Origin: Bacillota bacterium
Lineage (GTDB): Bacteria; Bacillota; Clostridia; Lachnospirales; Cellulosilyticaceae
Direction: 5' to 3'
Assembly: GCA_023457875.1 (NCBI GenBank)
Contig: JAEXBC010000405.1
Span: 1-7,516, forward strand
Length of the DNA stretch: 7,516 nucleotides
The position numbers and the translations under genes are program-made. Position 1 is the stretch's first letter. Each line of letters opens with the position of its first letter. This document shows positions 1 to 5,512 of the stretch, one piece after another. Below the pieces are notes generated by a model. The model saw only the letters and a program-made list of their open reading frames with translations, was not told the origin of the DNA and ran no database searches.

Positions 1-8
1 CTTCTAAG

Positions 9-52
9 GGCAATGTCTTAACTAAATGACATTGCCTCAAAGGGTGCTTTTT
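9..52 (+). terminator. 3' part of a compound terminator of an upstream gene (truncated by window edge)
   Basis: A perfect 9-bp stem (9-17 with 28-36, loop 18-27) is followed by TCAAAGGGTGC and a T run at 48-52. The sequence after the hairpin closely resembles the right outer arm of the complete terminator at 2573-2636 (TCAAAAGGGTG then T6). The hairpin is therefore probably the inner stem of a larger structure, with a left outer arm (reading roughly GCACCCTTTGA) just left of the window. It would end transcription of an unseen plus-strand gene. The T tract ends only six bases before the next -35 box. Confidence 0.6.
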
Positions 53-57
53 GCTTA

Positions 58-86
58 TTGACACTTGTTTAAATGAGTAATATGAT
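58..86 (+). promoter_or_regulatory. SigA-type promoter of the kinase-araD operon
   Basis: The -35 box TTGACA (58-63) is a perfect consensus match. It is separated by exactly 17 bp from a -10 box TATGAT (81-86, one mismatch). Transcription should start near 93, leaving a leader of about 95 nt before the TTG start at 189. Such a strong core promoter suggests control by a repressor rather than dependence on an activator (inference). An imperfect dyad fills the spacer. Confidence 0.8.
63..78. promoter_or_regulatory. Candidate operator dyad between -35 and -10
   Basis: The 16-bp element ACTTGTTTAAATGAGT is an imperfect palindrome (12 of 16 positions symmetric, centre 70/71) lying in the promoter spacer, where a bound repressor would block RNA polymerase. 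Its left half ACTTGT resembles the ATTTGT half-site of the Bacillus subtilis AraR operator as I remember it; the right half matches poorly. A second TTTAAA-centred dyad, containing GTTTAAAC (102-109), is centred 35 bp downstream. Regulator identity is not established. Confidence 0.35.
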
Positions 87-135
87 ACCTATAATACTAG
101 GGTTTAAACGCAATATTTATTTTATTAAGAAAGTT

Positions 136-172
136 TTTTAGTCACTTAGCTGTAACAATCATCATACTAAAA
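136..172 (+). other. Weak leader hairpin before the kinase ribosome-binding site
   Basis: TTTTAGT (136-142) pairs perfectly with ACTAAAA (166-172) across a 23-nt loop and ends two bases before the GAGGGGG ribosome-binding site. The stem has only one G-C pair, so it is thermodynamically weak and may be chance in AT-rich DNA. I see no recognisable riboswitch in the leader. Confidence 0.2.
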
Positions 173-173
173 T

Positions 174-180
174 GAGGGGG
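174..180 (+). promoter_or_regulatory. Ribosome-binding site that fixes a TTG start
   Basis: GAGGGGG lies 8 nt upstream of TTG at 189. No in-frame ATG has a comparable site, and the residues right after the TTG lead into the first conserved FGGY motif. The non-ATG start is therefore well supported. Confidence 0.8.
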
Positions 181-188
181 AATTCAAA

Positions 189-1796
189 TTGGAATTATCA
201 AGAGATGTGATTAAAGAGGTAATCAAAGAGGGAAAGACGGCCCTTGGAATAGAGTTTGGTTCTACCAGAATCAAGGCAGTATTGATAGATGAAAAGCATA
301 CGATCCTTGCATCAGGTAGTCATGAATGGGAGAATAGATTAGAGGACAATGTTTGGACTTACAGCTTGGAGGATATTTGGAGTGGTCTGCAAGATAGCTA
401 CAAGAATTTAGCTGAAGATGTAATGAATAAATATGAGATTCCTCTTTCGACTGTTGGTTCTATAGGCTTCAGTGGTATGATGCATGGTTATATGGCATTT
501 AATAAAAAAGGAGAGCTTCTAGTGCCTTTTAGAACATGGAGAAATACTACCACAGGAAAAGCATCGGAAGCATTAACAGAGTTGCTTGGATTTCATATAC
601 CACAAAGATGGAGTATTGCACACCTTTATCAAGCTATTCTAAATGGAGAAGAGCATGTAAAGGAGATAGACTATGTAACCACATTAGCTGGATACATTCA
701 TTGGAAATTAACAGGTGAAAAGGTACTTGGTATTGGAGAGGCTTCAGGTATGCTCCCTATAGATATTGGGACAAAGACATATGACGCTAAAATGGTTCAA
801 AAGTTTAATGAGCTGATTGCATCTTATAAGTATCCATGGAAACTAGAGCAGATTTTACCAAAGGTTTTGACGGCGGGTGAGGCAGCAGGTACACTGACCC
901 GGGAGGGAGCTAGTCTGTTAGATGTGACAAAGCAGCTAAAAGCTGGTATTACCCTATGTCCACCAGAAGGTGATGCAGGAACGGGTATGACAGCAACAAA
1001 TAGTATTACCAAGCGAACAGGAAATGTGTCAGCAGGTACCTCTGTTTTTGCCATGTTGGTATTAGAGAAGGAATTAACAACGGTTTACGAGGAAATTGAT
1101 TTAGTAACCACACCTACAGGAAATTTAGTAGCGATGGTACATTGCAATAATTGCACATCCGATCTAAATGCTTGGGTCAACCTATTTAAAGAGTTTGCAG
1201 AAAGCTTTGGTATGGAAGTGGATATGAATCAATTATTTGCTACCTTATACAATAAAGCATTAGAAGGTGAAGCTGATTGTGGCGGCTTACTAGCATATAA
1301 TTATTTCTCAGGTGAACATATTACAGGGTTTGAAGAAGGCAGGCCGCTATTTGTCAGAACACCGGATAGTAAGTTTAATTTAGCCAATTTCATGCGGGTG
1401 CATTTGTTTACAGCCTTAGGAGCACTTAAAACTGGCTTGGATATTCTGATGAAACAAGAAAAAGTTCAGGTAGATGAAATCTTTGGTCATGGTGGCTTAT
1501 TTAAGACGAAAGGTGTTGGACAAAAAATAATGGCAGCGGCAATTAATGCCCCTGTATCTGTTATGGATACTGCAAGTGAAGGCGGTGCATGGGGAATTGC
1601 TATACTAGCTGCATATATGAAAAACAAAGAGCAAGGAGAAAGTCTAGACGATTACTTAAAAAATAAGGTATTTTTAGGTGCGACAGGTACCAAGGTTGAA
1701 CCAGAACAAAAAGATGTTGATGGGTTTGATAAATTTATTAAACGCTATAGCGCATCACTTGCTATTGAAAGAGCAGCAGTAGAAACTTTGAGATGA
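189..1796 (+). CDS. FGGY-family carbohydrate kinase, probable L-ribulokinase (AraK-type; related proteins are often labelled xylulokinase)
   Basis: A cytoplasmic sugar kinase of 535 aa that transfers the ATP gamma-phosphate to a ketopentose. The N-terminal FGGY domain opens with the phosphate-binding motif [12 protein letters not shown] (residues 20-31) and has GFSGMMHGY at 93-101. The catalytic base is expected to be Asp262 in PPEGDAGTG. The C-terminal domain carries [10 protein letters not shown] (about 278), the nucleotide-site motif [10 protein letters not shown] (433-442) and [10 protein letters not shown] (462-471). The length is typical of full FGGY kinases and the frame is intact. It starts with TTG behind a strong GAGGGGG site. 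araD follows after 13 nt, so phosphorylation of L-ribulose is the most economical role. The clostridial AraK ribulokinase group was originally labelled xylulokinase by similarity. D-xylulose or dual use cannot be excluded from sequence. Family assignment is firm; substrate is inferred from context. Confidence 0.85.
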   Translation: MELSRDVIKEVIKEGKTALGIEFGSTRIKAVLIDEKHTILASGSHEWENRLEDNVWTYSLEDIWSGLQDSYKNLAEDVMNKYEIPLSTVGSIGFSGMMHGYMAFNKKGELLVPFRTWRNTTTGKASEALTELLGFHIPQRWSIAHLYQAILNGEEHVKEIDYVTTLAGYIHWKLTGEKVLGIGEASGMLPIDIGTKTYDAKMVQKFNELIASYKYPWKLEQILPKVLTAGEAAGTLTREGASLLDVTKQLKAGITLCPPEGDAGTGMTATNSITKRTGNVSAGTSVFAMLVLEKELTTVYEEIDLVTTPTGNLVAMVHCNNCTSDLNAWVNLFKEFAESFGMEVDMNQLFATLYNKALEGEADCGGLLAYNYFSGEHITGFEEGRPLFVRTPDSKFNLANFMRVHLFTALGALKTGLDILMKQEKVQVDEIFGHGGLFKTKGVGQKIMAAAINAPVSVMDTASEGGAWGIAILAAYMKNKEQGESLDDYLKNKVFLGATGTKVEPEQKDVDGFDKFIKRYSASLAIERAAVETLR

Positions 1797-1803
1797 GGTG
1801 GAG
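1796..1803 (+). promoter_or_regulatory. Ribosome-binding site choosing the araD start
   Basis: AGGTGGAG begins on the last base of the kinase stop codon and lies 6 nt before ATG 1810. It contains the in-frame GTG at 1798, so that GTG is part of the ribosome-binding site and not the start. Confidence 0.8.
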
Positions 1804-1809
1804 TTAAGG

Positions 1810-2499
1810 ATGTTAGAGGCATTAAAGAAACGGGTTTATGAGGCAAACATGGAGCTTCCTAAAAGAAAGCTAATTACCTATACATGGGGGAACGTAAGTG
1901 AGATTGACAGAGAAAGTGGTTATTTTGTTATTAAACCAAGTGGCATAGATTATGATCAGTTATCGCCAGAGGATATGGTGGTGATGGATTTAGAGGGGAA
2001 TAAAGTAGAAGGAAAATACAAACCCTCATCAGATACGCAAACTCATATTGAGTTATATAAAGCTTTTTCACAAATAGGGGCAGTTGTACATACCCACTCA
2101 CCATGGGCGACTTCTTGGGCCCAGGCAGGTAGAAGTATTCCTTGTTATGGAACTACCCATGCAGATTATTTTTATGGTAGCATTCCTTGCGCAAGAAGTC
2201 TTACAAAAGAGGAAATAGAAACAAATTATGAAACAAATACAGGTCTCGTTATTGTTGAAGCCTTTGAGAATATGAATCCGATGTACATTCCTGGCGTGTT
2301 ATGCATCAACCACGGCCCCTTTACTTGGGGAAAAGATGCCATGGAAGCTGTTCATAATGCAGTGGTCCTTGAAGAGGTAGCAAAGATGGCCTATCAAACA
2401 GAAAGGATTAATAGCCTTGTTACGCCAGCACCTGATGCCATAAAAGACAAGCATTTTATGAGGAAGCATGGAAAAGATGCGTACTATGGACAGAAGTAA
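1810..2499 (+). CDS. araD: L-ribulose-5-phosphate 4-epimerase
   Basis: A cytoplasmic zinc enzyme of the class II aldolase/AraD family that interconverts L-ribulose-5-phosphate and D-xylulose-5-phosphate, the last step of L-arabinose entry into the pentose phosphate pathway. It has 229 aa, against 231 in Escherichia coli, and is collinear with that protein from MLEALKKRV onward. Conserved motifs include WGNVS, KPSG, SSDTQTH (Asp75), VHTHS, GTTHADYFYG, HGPFTWGK and the C-terminal RKHGKDAYYGQ. By alignment from memory, the zinc ligands are His94, His96 and His168 (E. coli 95, 97 and 171). ATG 1810 is preferred over in-frame GTG 1798 because it has a properly spaced AGGTGG and matches the family N-terminus. 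It is 13 nt downstream of the kinase and co-transcribed with it; a terminator follows at 2573. Confidence 0.95.
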   Translation: MLEALKKRVYEANMELPKRKLITYTWGNVSEIDRESGYFVIKPSGIDYDQLSPEDMVVMDLEGNKVEGKYKPSSDTQTHIELYKAFSQIGAVVHTHSPWATSWAQAGRSIPCYGTTHADYFYGSIPCARSLTKEEIETNYETNTGLVIVEAFENMNPMYIPGVLCINHGPFTWGKDAMEAVHNAVVLEEVAKMAYQTERINSLVTPAPDAIKDKHFMRKHGKDAYYGQK

Positions 2500-2518
2500 A
2501 TAAGCTAGAAAGGATCTA

Positions 2519-2537
2519 TATAGGACTAAAGCCTATA
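2519..2537 (+). other. Small hairpin after araD
   Basis: TATAGG (2519-2524) pairs with CCTATA (2532-2537) around a 7-nt loop, about 20 nt after the araD stop. No T run follows, so it is not a terminator by itself. It could protect the mRNA 3' end or be chance. Confidence 0.25.
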
Positions 2538-2572
2538 AAGTAAGCCATTGATTCATAAAAAAATGAATAAAT

Positions 2573-2636
2573 AAAAAGCACCCGTTTGATAAACTTCTGC
2601 CTAGTGGACAAGGCATTTATCAAAAGGGTGTTTTTT
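2573..2636 (+). terminator. Strong compound rho-independent terminator of the kinase-araD operon
   Basis: A long outer stem pairs A5-GCACCC (2573-2583) with GGGTGT-T5 (2626-2636), then after one mismatch TTTGATAAA (2585-2593) with TTTATCAAA (2616-2624). An inner 5-bp hairpin TGCCT/AGGCA (2598-2602 with 2611-2615) caps it, with CTTC unpaired on one side. The T6 tract at 2631-2636 completes the signal. The left A run makes it nearly symmetric, but no minus-strand gene faces it here. It separates the catabolic operon from the sensor operon. Confidence 0.92.
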
Positions 2637-2739
2637 AATTTGTTAGAATAGAAAAAAATAATGCAATCATTAGAAAATACAATATAAACAAATAAACAAA
2701 ATAATTTTTAAAATATGTATTATTTGCACATTGCTTTTC
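2637..2739. other. AT-rich intergenic stretch with short repeats
   Basis: No gene is visible here. The stretch is very AT-rich and could act as an UP-element-like or bent region upstream of the next promoter. It contains a small perfect dyad TAATG-CAAT-CATTA (2659-2672) and a perfect tandem 8-mer ATAAACAA x2 (2684-2699). Either could be a regulator site or simply reflect AT bias. Confidence 0.4.
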
Positions 2740-2778
2740 TTGGTAGATATTTACGTTATTCATGATATACTATATTAT
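2740..2778 (+). promoter_or_regulatory. Probable promoter of the sensor-xylF operon
   Basis: Two overlapping readings exist. One has -35 TTTACG (2750-2755), a 17-bp spacer and -10 TATTAT (2773-2778). The other has an extended -10, TGATATACT (2763-2771), with a poorly spaced TTGGTA (2740-2745). Both have weak -35 boxes, unlike the promoter at 58-86, which fits low basal expression or activator dependence (inference). No other promoter is visible before the genes from 2850 to the right edge. Confidence 0.5.
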
Positions 2779-2802
2779 AAATAAAAAATTCGCTACTAGA
2801 TA

Positions 2803-2826
2803 TGTTGTTTTTGTATAAAAACAACA
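2803..2826 (+). repeat. Perfect 10-bp inverted repeat in the leader of the sensor operon
   Basis: TGTTGTTTTT (2803-2812) and AAAAACAACA (2817-2826) are exact inverted copies around GTAT. The repeat lies about 25-45 nt downstream of the predicted transcription start and ends 7 nt before the ribosome-binding site. It could be an operator for a roadblocking repressor or a 5' mRNA stem. It has no downstream T tract, so it is not a terminator. Confidence 0.6.
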
Positions 2827-2833
2827 ACGGCTT

Positions 2834-2840
2834 GGAAGGA
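2834..2840 (+). promoter_or_regulatory. Ribosome-binding site fixing ATG 2850
   Basis: GGAAGGA lies 9 nt before ATG 2850. The earlier in-frame ATG at 2802 has no such site and would translate through the inverted repeat, adding 16 residues ahead of the membrane anchor, so 2850 is the better start. Confidence 0.75.
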
Positions 2841-2849
2841 ATATTTTGC

Positions 2850-3911
2850 ATGATAAAAAAGGATAAAAACACAATTACTATCATGATCTACTTGGTTATG
2901 GTCATTATTGTAGTAATCACTATTGTAAACATTTTTTTCTACAGGGAAAAGCTTTTGTTCTCAGATGCTTCAAATAAAACCAACTATCATGAATATGAAA
3001 AGCACTATGCGATGCTTACAAGCCAAACAGACTTGCCCTTTTGGCAAGCTTTTTATCAAGAAGCTAAAAGTGAAGGTGAAAAATATAATGCCTATGTGGA
3101 GTACATGGGACAAGATTTATCTAATGATTATAGTGTTCATGATTTATTTAGAATAGCTATGGATTGTGGTGTAGATGGGATTATCGTTGAAGCTGATGAC
3201 AGCAGTGAAATGACAGAACTTATTAATGAAGCGGTACAAAGAGATATTATCGTTATTACAATCTTACATGATAATCAGGAAAGTGAACGTCAGTGTTTTG
3301 TAGGGATTAATAATTATAATTTAGGACAAATTTACGGGGAACAGCTGGTCAATATAGTAGATCAAAATACGAGAAAGATCATCGTTCTTGTGGATGCCAT
3401 TAATCAAACTGCAAATCAAAACATTATTTATTCTGGGATCAAGGAAATGTTAGGGAAAAATAATATCAATAATAATCTCATAGATATGGAGCCCGTAATC
3501 ATTGATAATGAGAGTGCCTTTAGTGCAGAGGAGGCAATAAGAGATATTGTCATAGACGCCAAGAACCTACCAGACATTATGATTTGCCTAAGTAGTATAG
3601 ATACCCAATGTGCCTATCAAGCTGTAGTAGACTACAATAAAGTTGGTGAAATTAGTATTCTTGGTTATTATAGTTCGCCAGATATTTTAGCTGCCATACA
3701 AAAAGAAATTATACAATCAACTGTCTCTATAGATGCAAAACAGATGGCAGACCTTGCTATTACTGCAATCAACGAGTATGAAACAAGTGGTTATGTAAGT
3801 GATTACTTGCCTGTGGATGCACATTTAATCACTTTGCAAAATGTAGATGACTATATAGAAGTTAAAGACACTGATATAGAAGATAAAGATGTACAAGTCA
3901 AAGAAGAATAG
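2850..3911 (+). CDS. Membrane-anchored periplasmic sugar-binding-like protein (sensor component, XylFII-like)
   Basis: A protein of 353 aa with one N-terminal hydrophobic segment (about residues 8-30) after a short lysine-rich start. There is no lipobox cysteine, so it is probably an uncleaved anchor holding the rest outside the membrane. The remainder has the pattern of a Peripla_BP_4 (RbsB/XylF-type) two-lobed domain: LPFWQAFYQEA (62-72), GVDGIIVEA, IVITIL, GINNYNLGQIYGEQL, DIMICLSS and ILGYYSSPDILAAIQ (about 270-284). The last 17 or so residues are a highly charged tail. It is followed, with a 23-nt overlap, by a histidine kinase, not by transporter subunits. This points to a sensing role like XylFII in the Clostridium beijerinckii xylose system. 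Residues that contact ribose in RbsB appear replaced, so the ligand is unknown. It could also be a plain low-affinity binding protein. Confidence 0.75.
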   Translation: MIKKDKNTITIMIYLVMVIIVVITIVNIFFYREKLLFSDASNKTNYHEYEKHYAMLTSQTDLPFWQAFYQEAKSEGEKYNAYVEYMGQDLSNDYSVHDLFRIAMDCGVDGIIVEADDSSEMTELINEAVQRDIIVITILHDNQESERQCFVGINNYNLGQIYGEQLVNIVDQNTRKIIVLVDAINQTANQNIIYSGIKEMLGKNNINNNLIDMEPVIIDNESAFSAEEAIRDIVIDAKNLPDIMICLSSIDTQCAYQAVVDYNKVGEISILGYYSSPDILAAIQKEIIQSTVSIDAKQMADLAITAINEYETSGYVSDYLPVDAHLITLQNVDDYIEVKDTDIEDKDVQVKEE

Positions 3912-5481
3912 ACAGAGTATAAAAGTAAAAGGTAATAAATTCTGCAAGACTGTTTGGAGTGAGAAGATAGTGAAGGACATTATTCATGCAATAACCCATA
4001 AAAGATATGCTTTAACAATACGCTTTAAACTTACTGCAATGTTTGTGTGTACATGTCTGATTATTTTTGTTGTCAACATATTTATGTATGTCAATGTAAG
4101 TGTAATGACGGATCAATTAAATGAGGTATATATTACCAACATTAATCTTAATGAGTTATCTGATACACTTGCTTCTGTCCAAGCAAATATGACAGATTAT
4201 CTTAATACAAAAGGCTCACAGTCATTGCAGGGGTACTATCATGCAGAGAATAAATATAGTAAGCTTCTAAACAATTTAAATACCACTATTGTGGATAATC
4301 CCAAACTACTTATGGAAAAAAACATAAAAAATATGTCAGAAGCCTATCTACTACTTACCAGCAATACAGTGCAAGCAAAGCGTGGTAGAAATGTAGAAAA
4401 ATATAATGAGGGGTATGAAGAAGCTTCGATGCTATTTACCTATATTTCTAATTACATTAATAGTCTTAATAACCAGCAGTTTAAAACGAACTCAAATAAC
4501 TTTGAAGCAATTTCCATTTCATTAGGCTATTTAAAAAATATCAATACTACTGTATTAATTTCAGCGATTATACTTAGTGTATTTCTTGTGTATATGTTAA
4601 CTAGAAGCATTACTAATCCTTTGAATCAACTTGCTAAAGCAGCTAATGAGGTTGCAAAAGGAAATTTTGATATAGAACGAGTGGAAGTGAAATCTTCAGA
4701 TGAAGTTGGTATTGTATCGAAAGCCTTTAATAAAATGATTGTAAGTATAAAGGAGTATATTAGTCAGATTAAAATAAACCTAGAAAAAGAAAATCTTATG
4801 AAAGAAAATGAACTGATTATGGCAGGACATCTAAAGGACGCCCAGCTAAAATATTTGCAGGCACAGATTAACCCTCATTTTTTGTTTAATACCTTAAATG
4901 CTGGCGCTCAGCTAGCTATGATGGAGGACGCCAGTAAAACATGTCTTTTTATTGAAAATATGGCTGATTTCTTTAGGTACAATATCAAAAAAATCAACGA
5001 GGATGCCACACTAGAGGAAGAAATACGACTGGTAGATAACTATGTTTATATTATTAATGTTCGCTTTTCAGGAGAAATACACTATGAAAAAGTAATACAG
5101 GAGGATTTGCTTAAGGTACGTGTACCTAGTATGATTTTGCAGCCTATTGTAGAAAATGCTATTAACTACGGCGTGAGAGATGCGGAAGGAAAAGGCAAGA
5201 TTAAAATGAAAATATATGCCGAAGACGACCAAATTTATATCAGCATTAAAGATAATGGGATTGGTATCGAACCAAATAAGATTGAACATATTTTAAGTGA
5301 TGAAATAGTAGAGGCAGACTTGTCAAAAAATGCAAATGGTATTGGGCTTAGAAATGTGATTAATCGATTAAAACTTTATTTTCAGTGCGAAGACGTCATT
5401 GAAATTGTTAGTGAAGGAAAAAACAAAGGGACAGAAGTGATTATTCATATACCTGATACAAGGCAAAATGAAGAAGCTTGA
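3889..5481 (+). CDS. Sensor histidine kinase, LytS/YesM type
   Basis: A membrane kinase of 530 aa if it starts at ATG 3889. A basic cytoplasmic N-terminus leads to TM1 (about 48-70), a roughly 150-residue extracellular region that looks all-helical and asparagine-rich, TM2 (about 219-238) and a HAMP domain (about 239-291). A short coiled coil precedes the His_kinase domain, with phosphoacceptor His330 in QINPHFLFNTLN. The ATPase domain shows the N box LQPIVENA (Asn423), the G1 box DNGIGI (455-460) and the G2 box GIGLRN (484-489). No Cache domain is evident, so ligand input more likely comes from the overlapping upstream binding protein. ATG 3889 has only a weak AGAAG site and overlaps the previous gene by 23 nt. 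GTG 3970, with GGAG 10 nt upstream, would give 503 aa and also keeps all domains. The partner regulator lies 31 nt downstream. Confidence 0.9.
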   Translation: MYKSKKNRQSIKVKGNKFCKTVWSEKIVKDIIHAITHKRYALTIRFKLTAMFVCTCLIIFVVNIFMYVNVSVMTDQLNEVYITNINLNELSDTLASVQANMTDYLNTKGSQSLQGYYHAENKYSKLLNNLNTTIVDNPKLLMEKNIKNMSEAYLLLTSNTVQAKRGRNVEKYNEGYEEASMLFTYISNYINSLNNQQFKTNSNNFEAISISLGYLKNINTTVLISAIILSVFLVYMLTRSITNPLNQLAKAANEVAKGNFDIERVEVKSSDEVGIVSKAFNKMIVSIKEYISQIKINLEKENLMKENELIMAGHLKDAQLKYLQAQINPHFLFNTLNAGAQLAMMEDASKTCLFIENMADFFRYNIKKINEDATLEEEIRLVDNYVYIINVRFSGEIHYEKVIQEDLLKVRVPSMILQPIVENAINYGVRDAEGKGKIKMKIYAEDDQIYISIKDNGIGIEPNKIEHILSDEIVEADLSKNANGIGLRNVINRLKLYFQCEDVIEIVSEGKNKGTEVIIHIPDTRQNEEA

Positions 5482-5498
5482 CGAATAATGAAAAGATA

Positions 5499-5504
5499 GA
5501 GGAG
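5499..5504 (+). promoter_or_regulatory. Ribosome-binding site of the response regulator
   Basis: GAGGAG is followed by three consecutive in-frame possible starts: TTG 5507, ATG 5510 and ATG 5513. Spacing is 2, 5 and 8 nt respectively. ATG 5513 has the best spacing and gives the MYRIMLADDE start typical of YesN-type regulators. Confidence 0.7.
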
Positions 5505-5512
5505 ACTTGATG

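Noticed and set aside
95..188. Riboswitch or T-box in the kinase leader
   Set aside because: Only one weak 7-bp AT stem is visible, with no conserved aptamer-like motif and no terminator before the start.
58..188. Catabolite-repression cre site in the kinase promoter region
   Set aside because: The only CG-centred candidate (around 103-116) matches the cre consensus poorly.
536..718. Second plus-strand frame inside the kinase gene
   Set aside because: It overlaps conserved kinase sequence out of frame, with no ribosome-binding site or homology.
824..1054. Minus-strand open frame of 76 codons inside the kinase gene
   Set aside because: It lies entirely within a well-conserved FGGY coding region, has no ribosome-binding site or recognisable motif, and is a shadow of the real frame.
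1798..1809. GTG 1798 as the araD start
   Set aside because: The codon is part of the AGGTGG ribosome-binding site for ATG 1810, and family members begin at the equivalent of MLEALK.
2802..2849. ATG 2802 as the start of the anchored binding protein
   Set aside because: It lacks a ribosome-binding site and would encode the inverted repeat. ATG 2850 has GGAAGGA 9 nt upstream and starts a normal membrane anchor.
2965..3156. Second plus-strand frame inside the binding-protein gene
   Set aside because: It is fully nested in a convincing coding region, Lys/Met-rich from codon shift, with no independent start signals.
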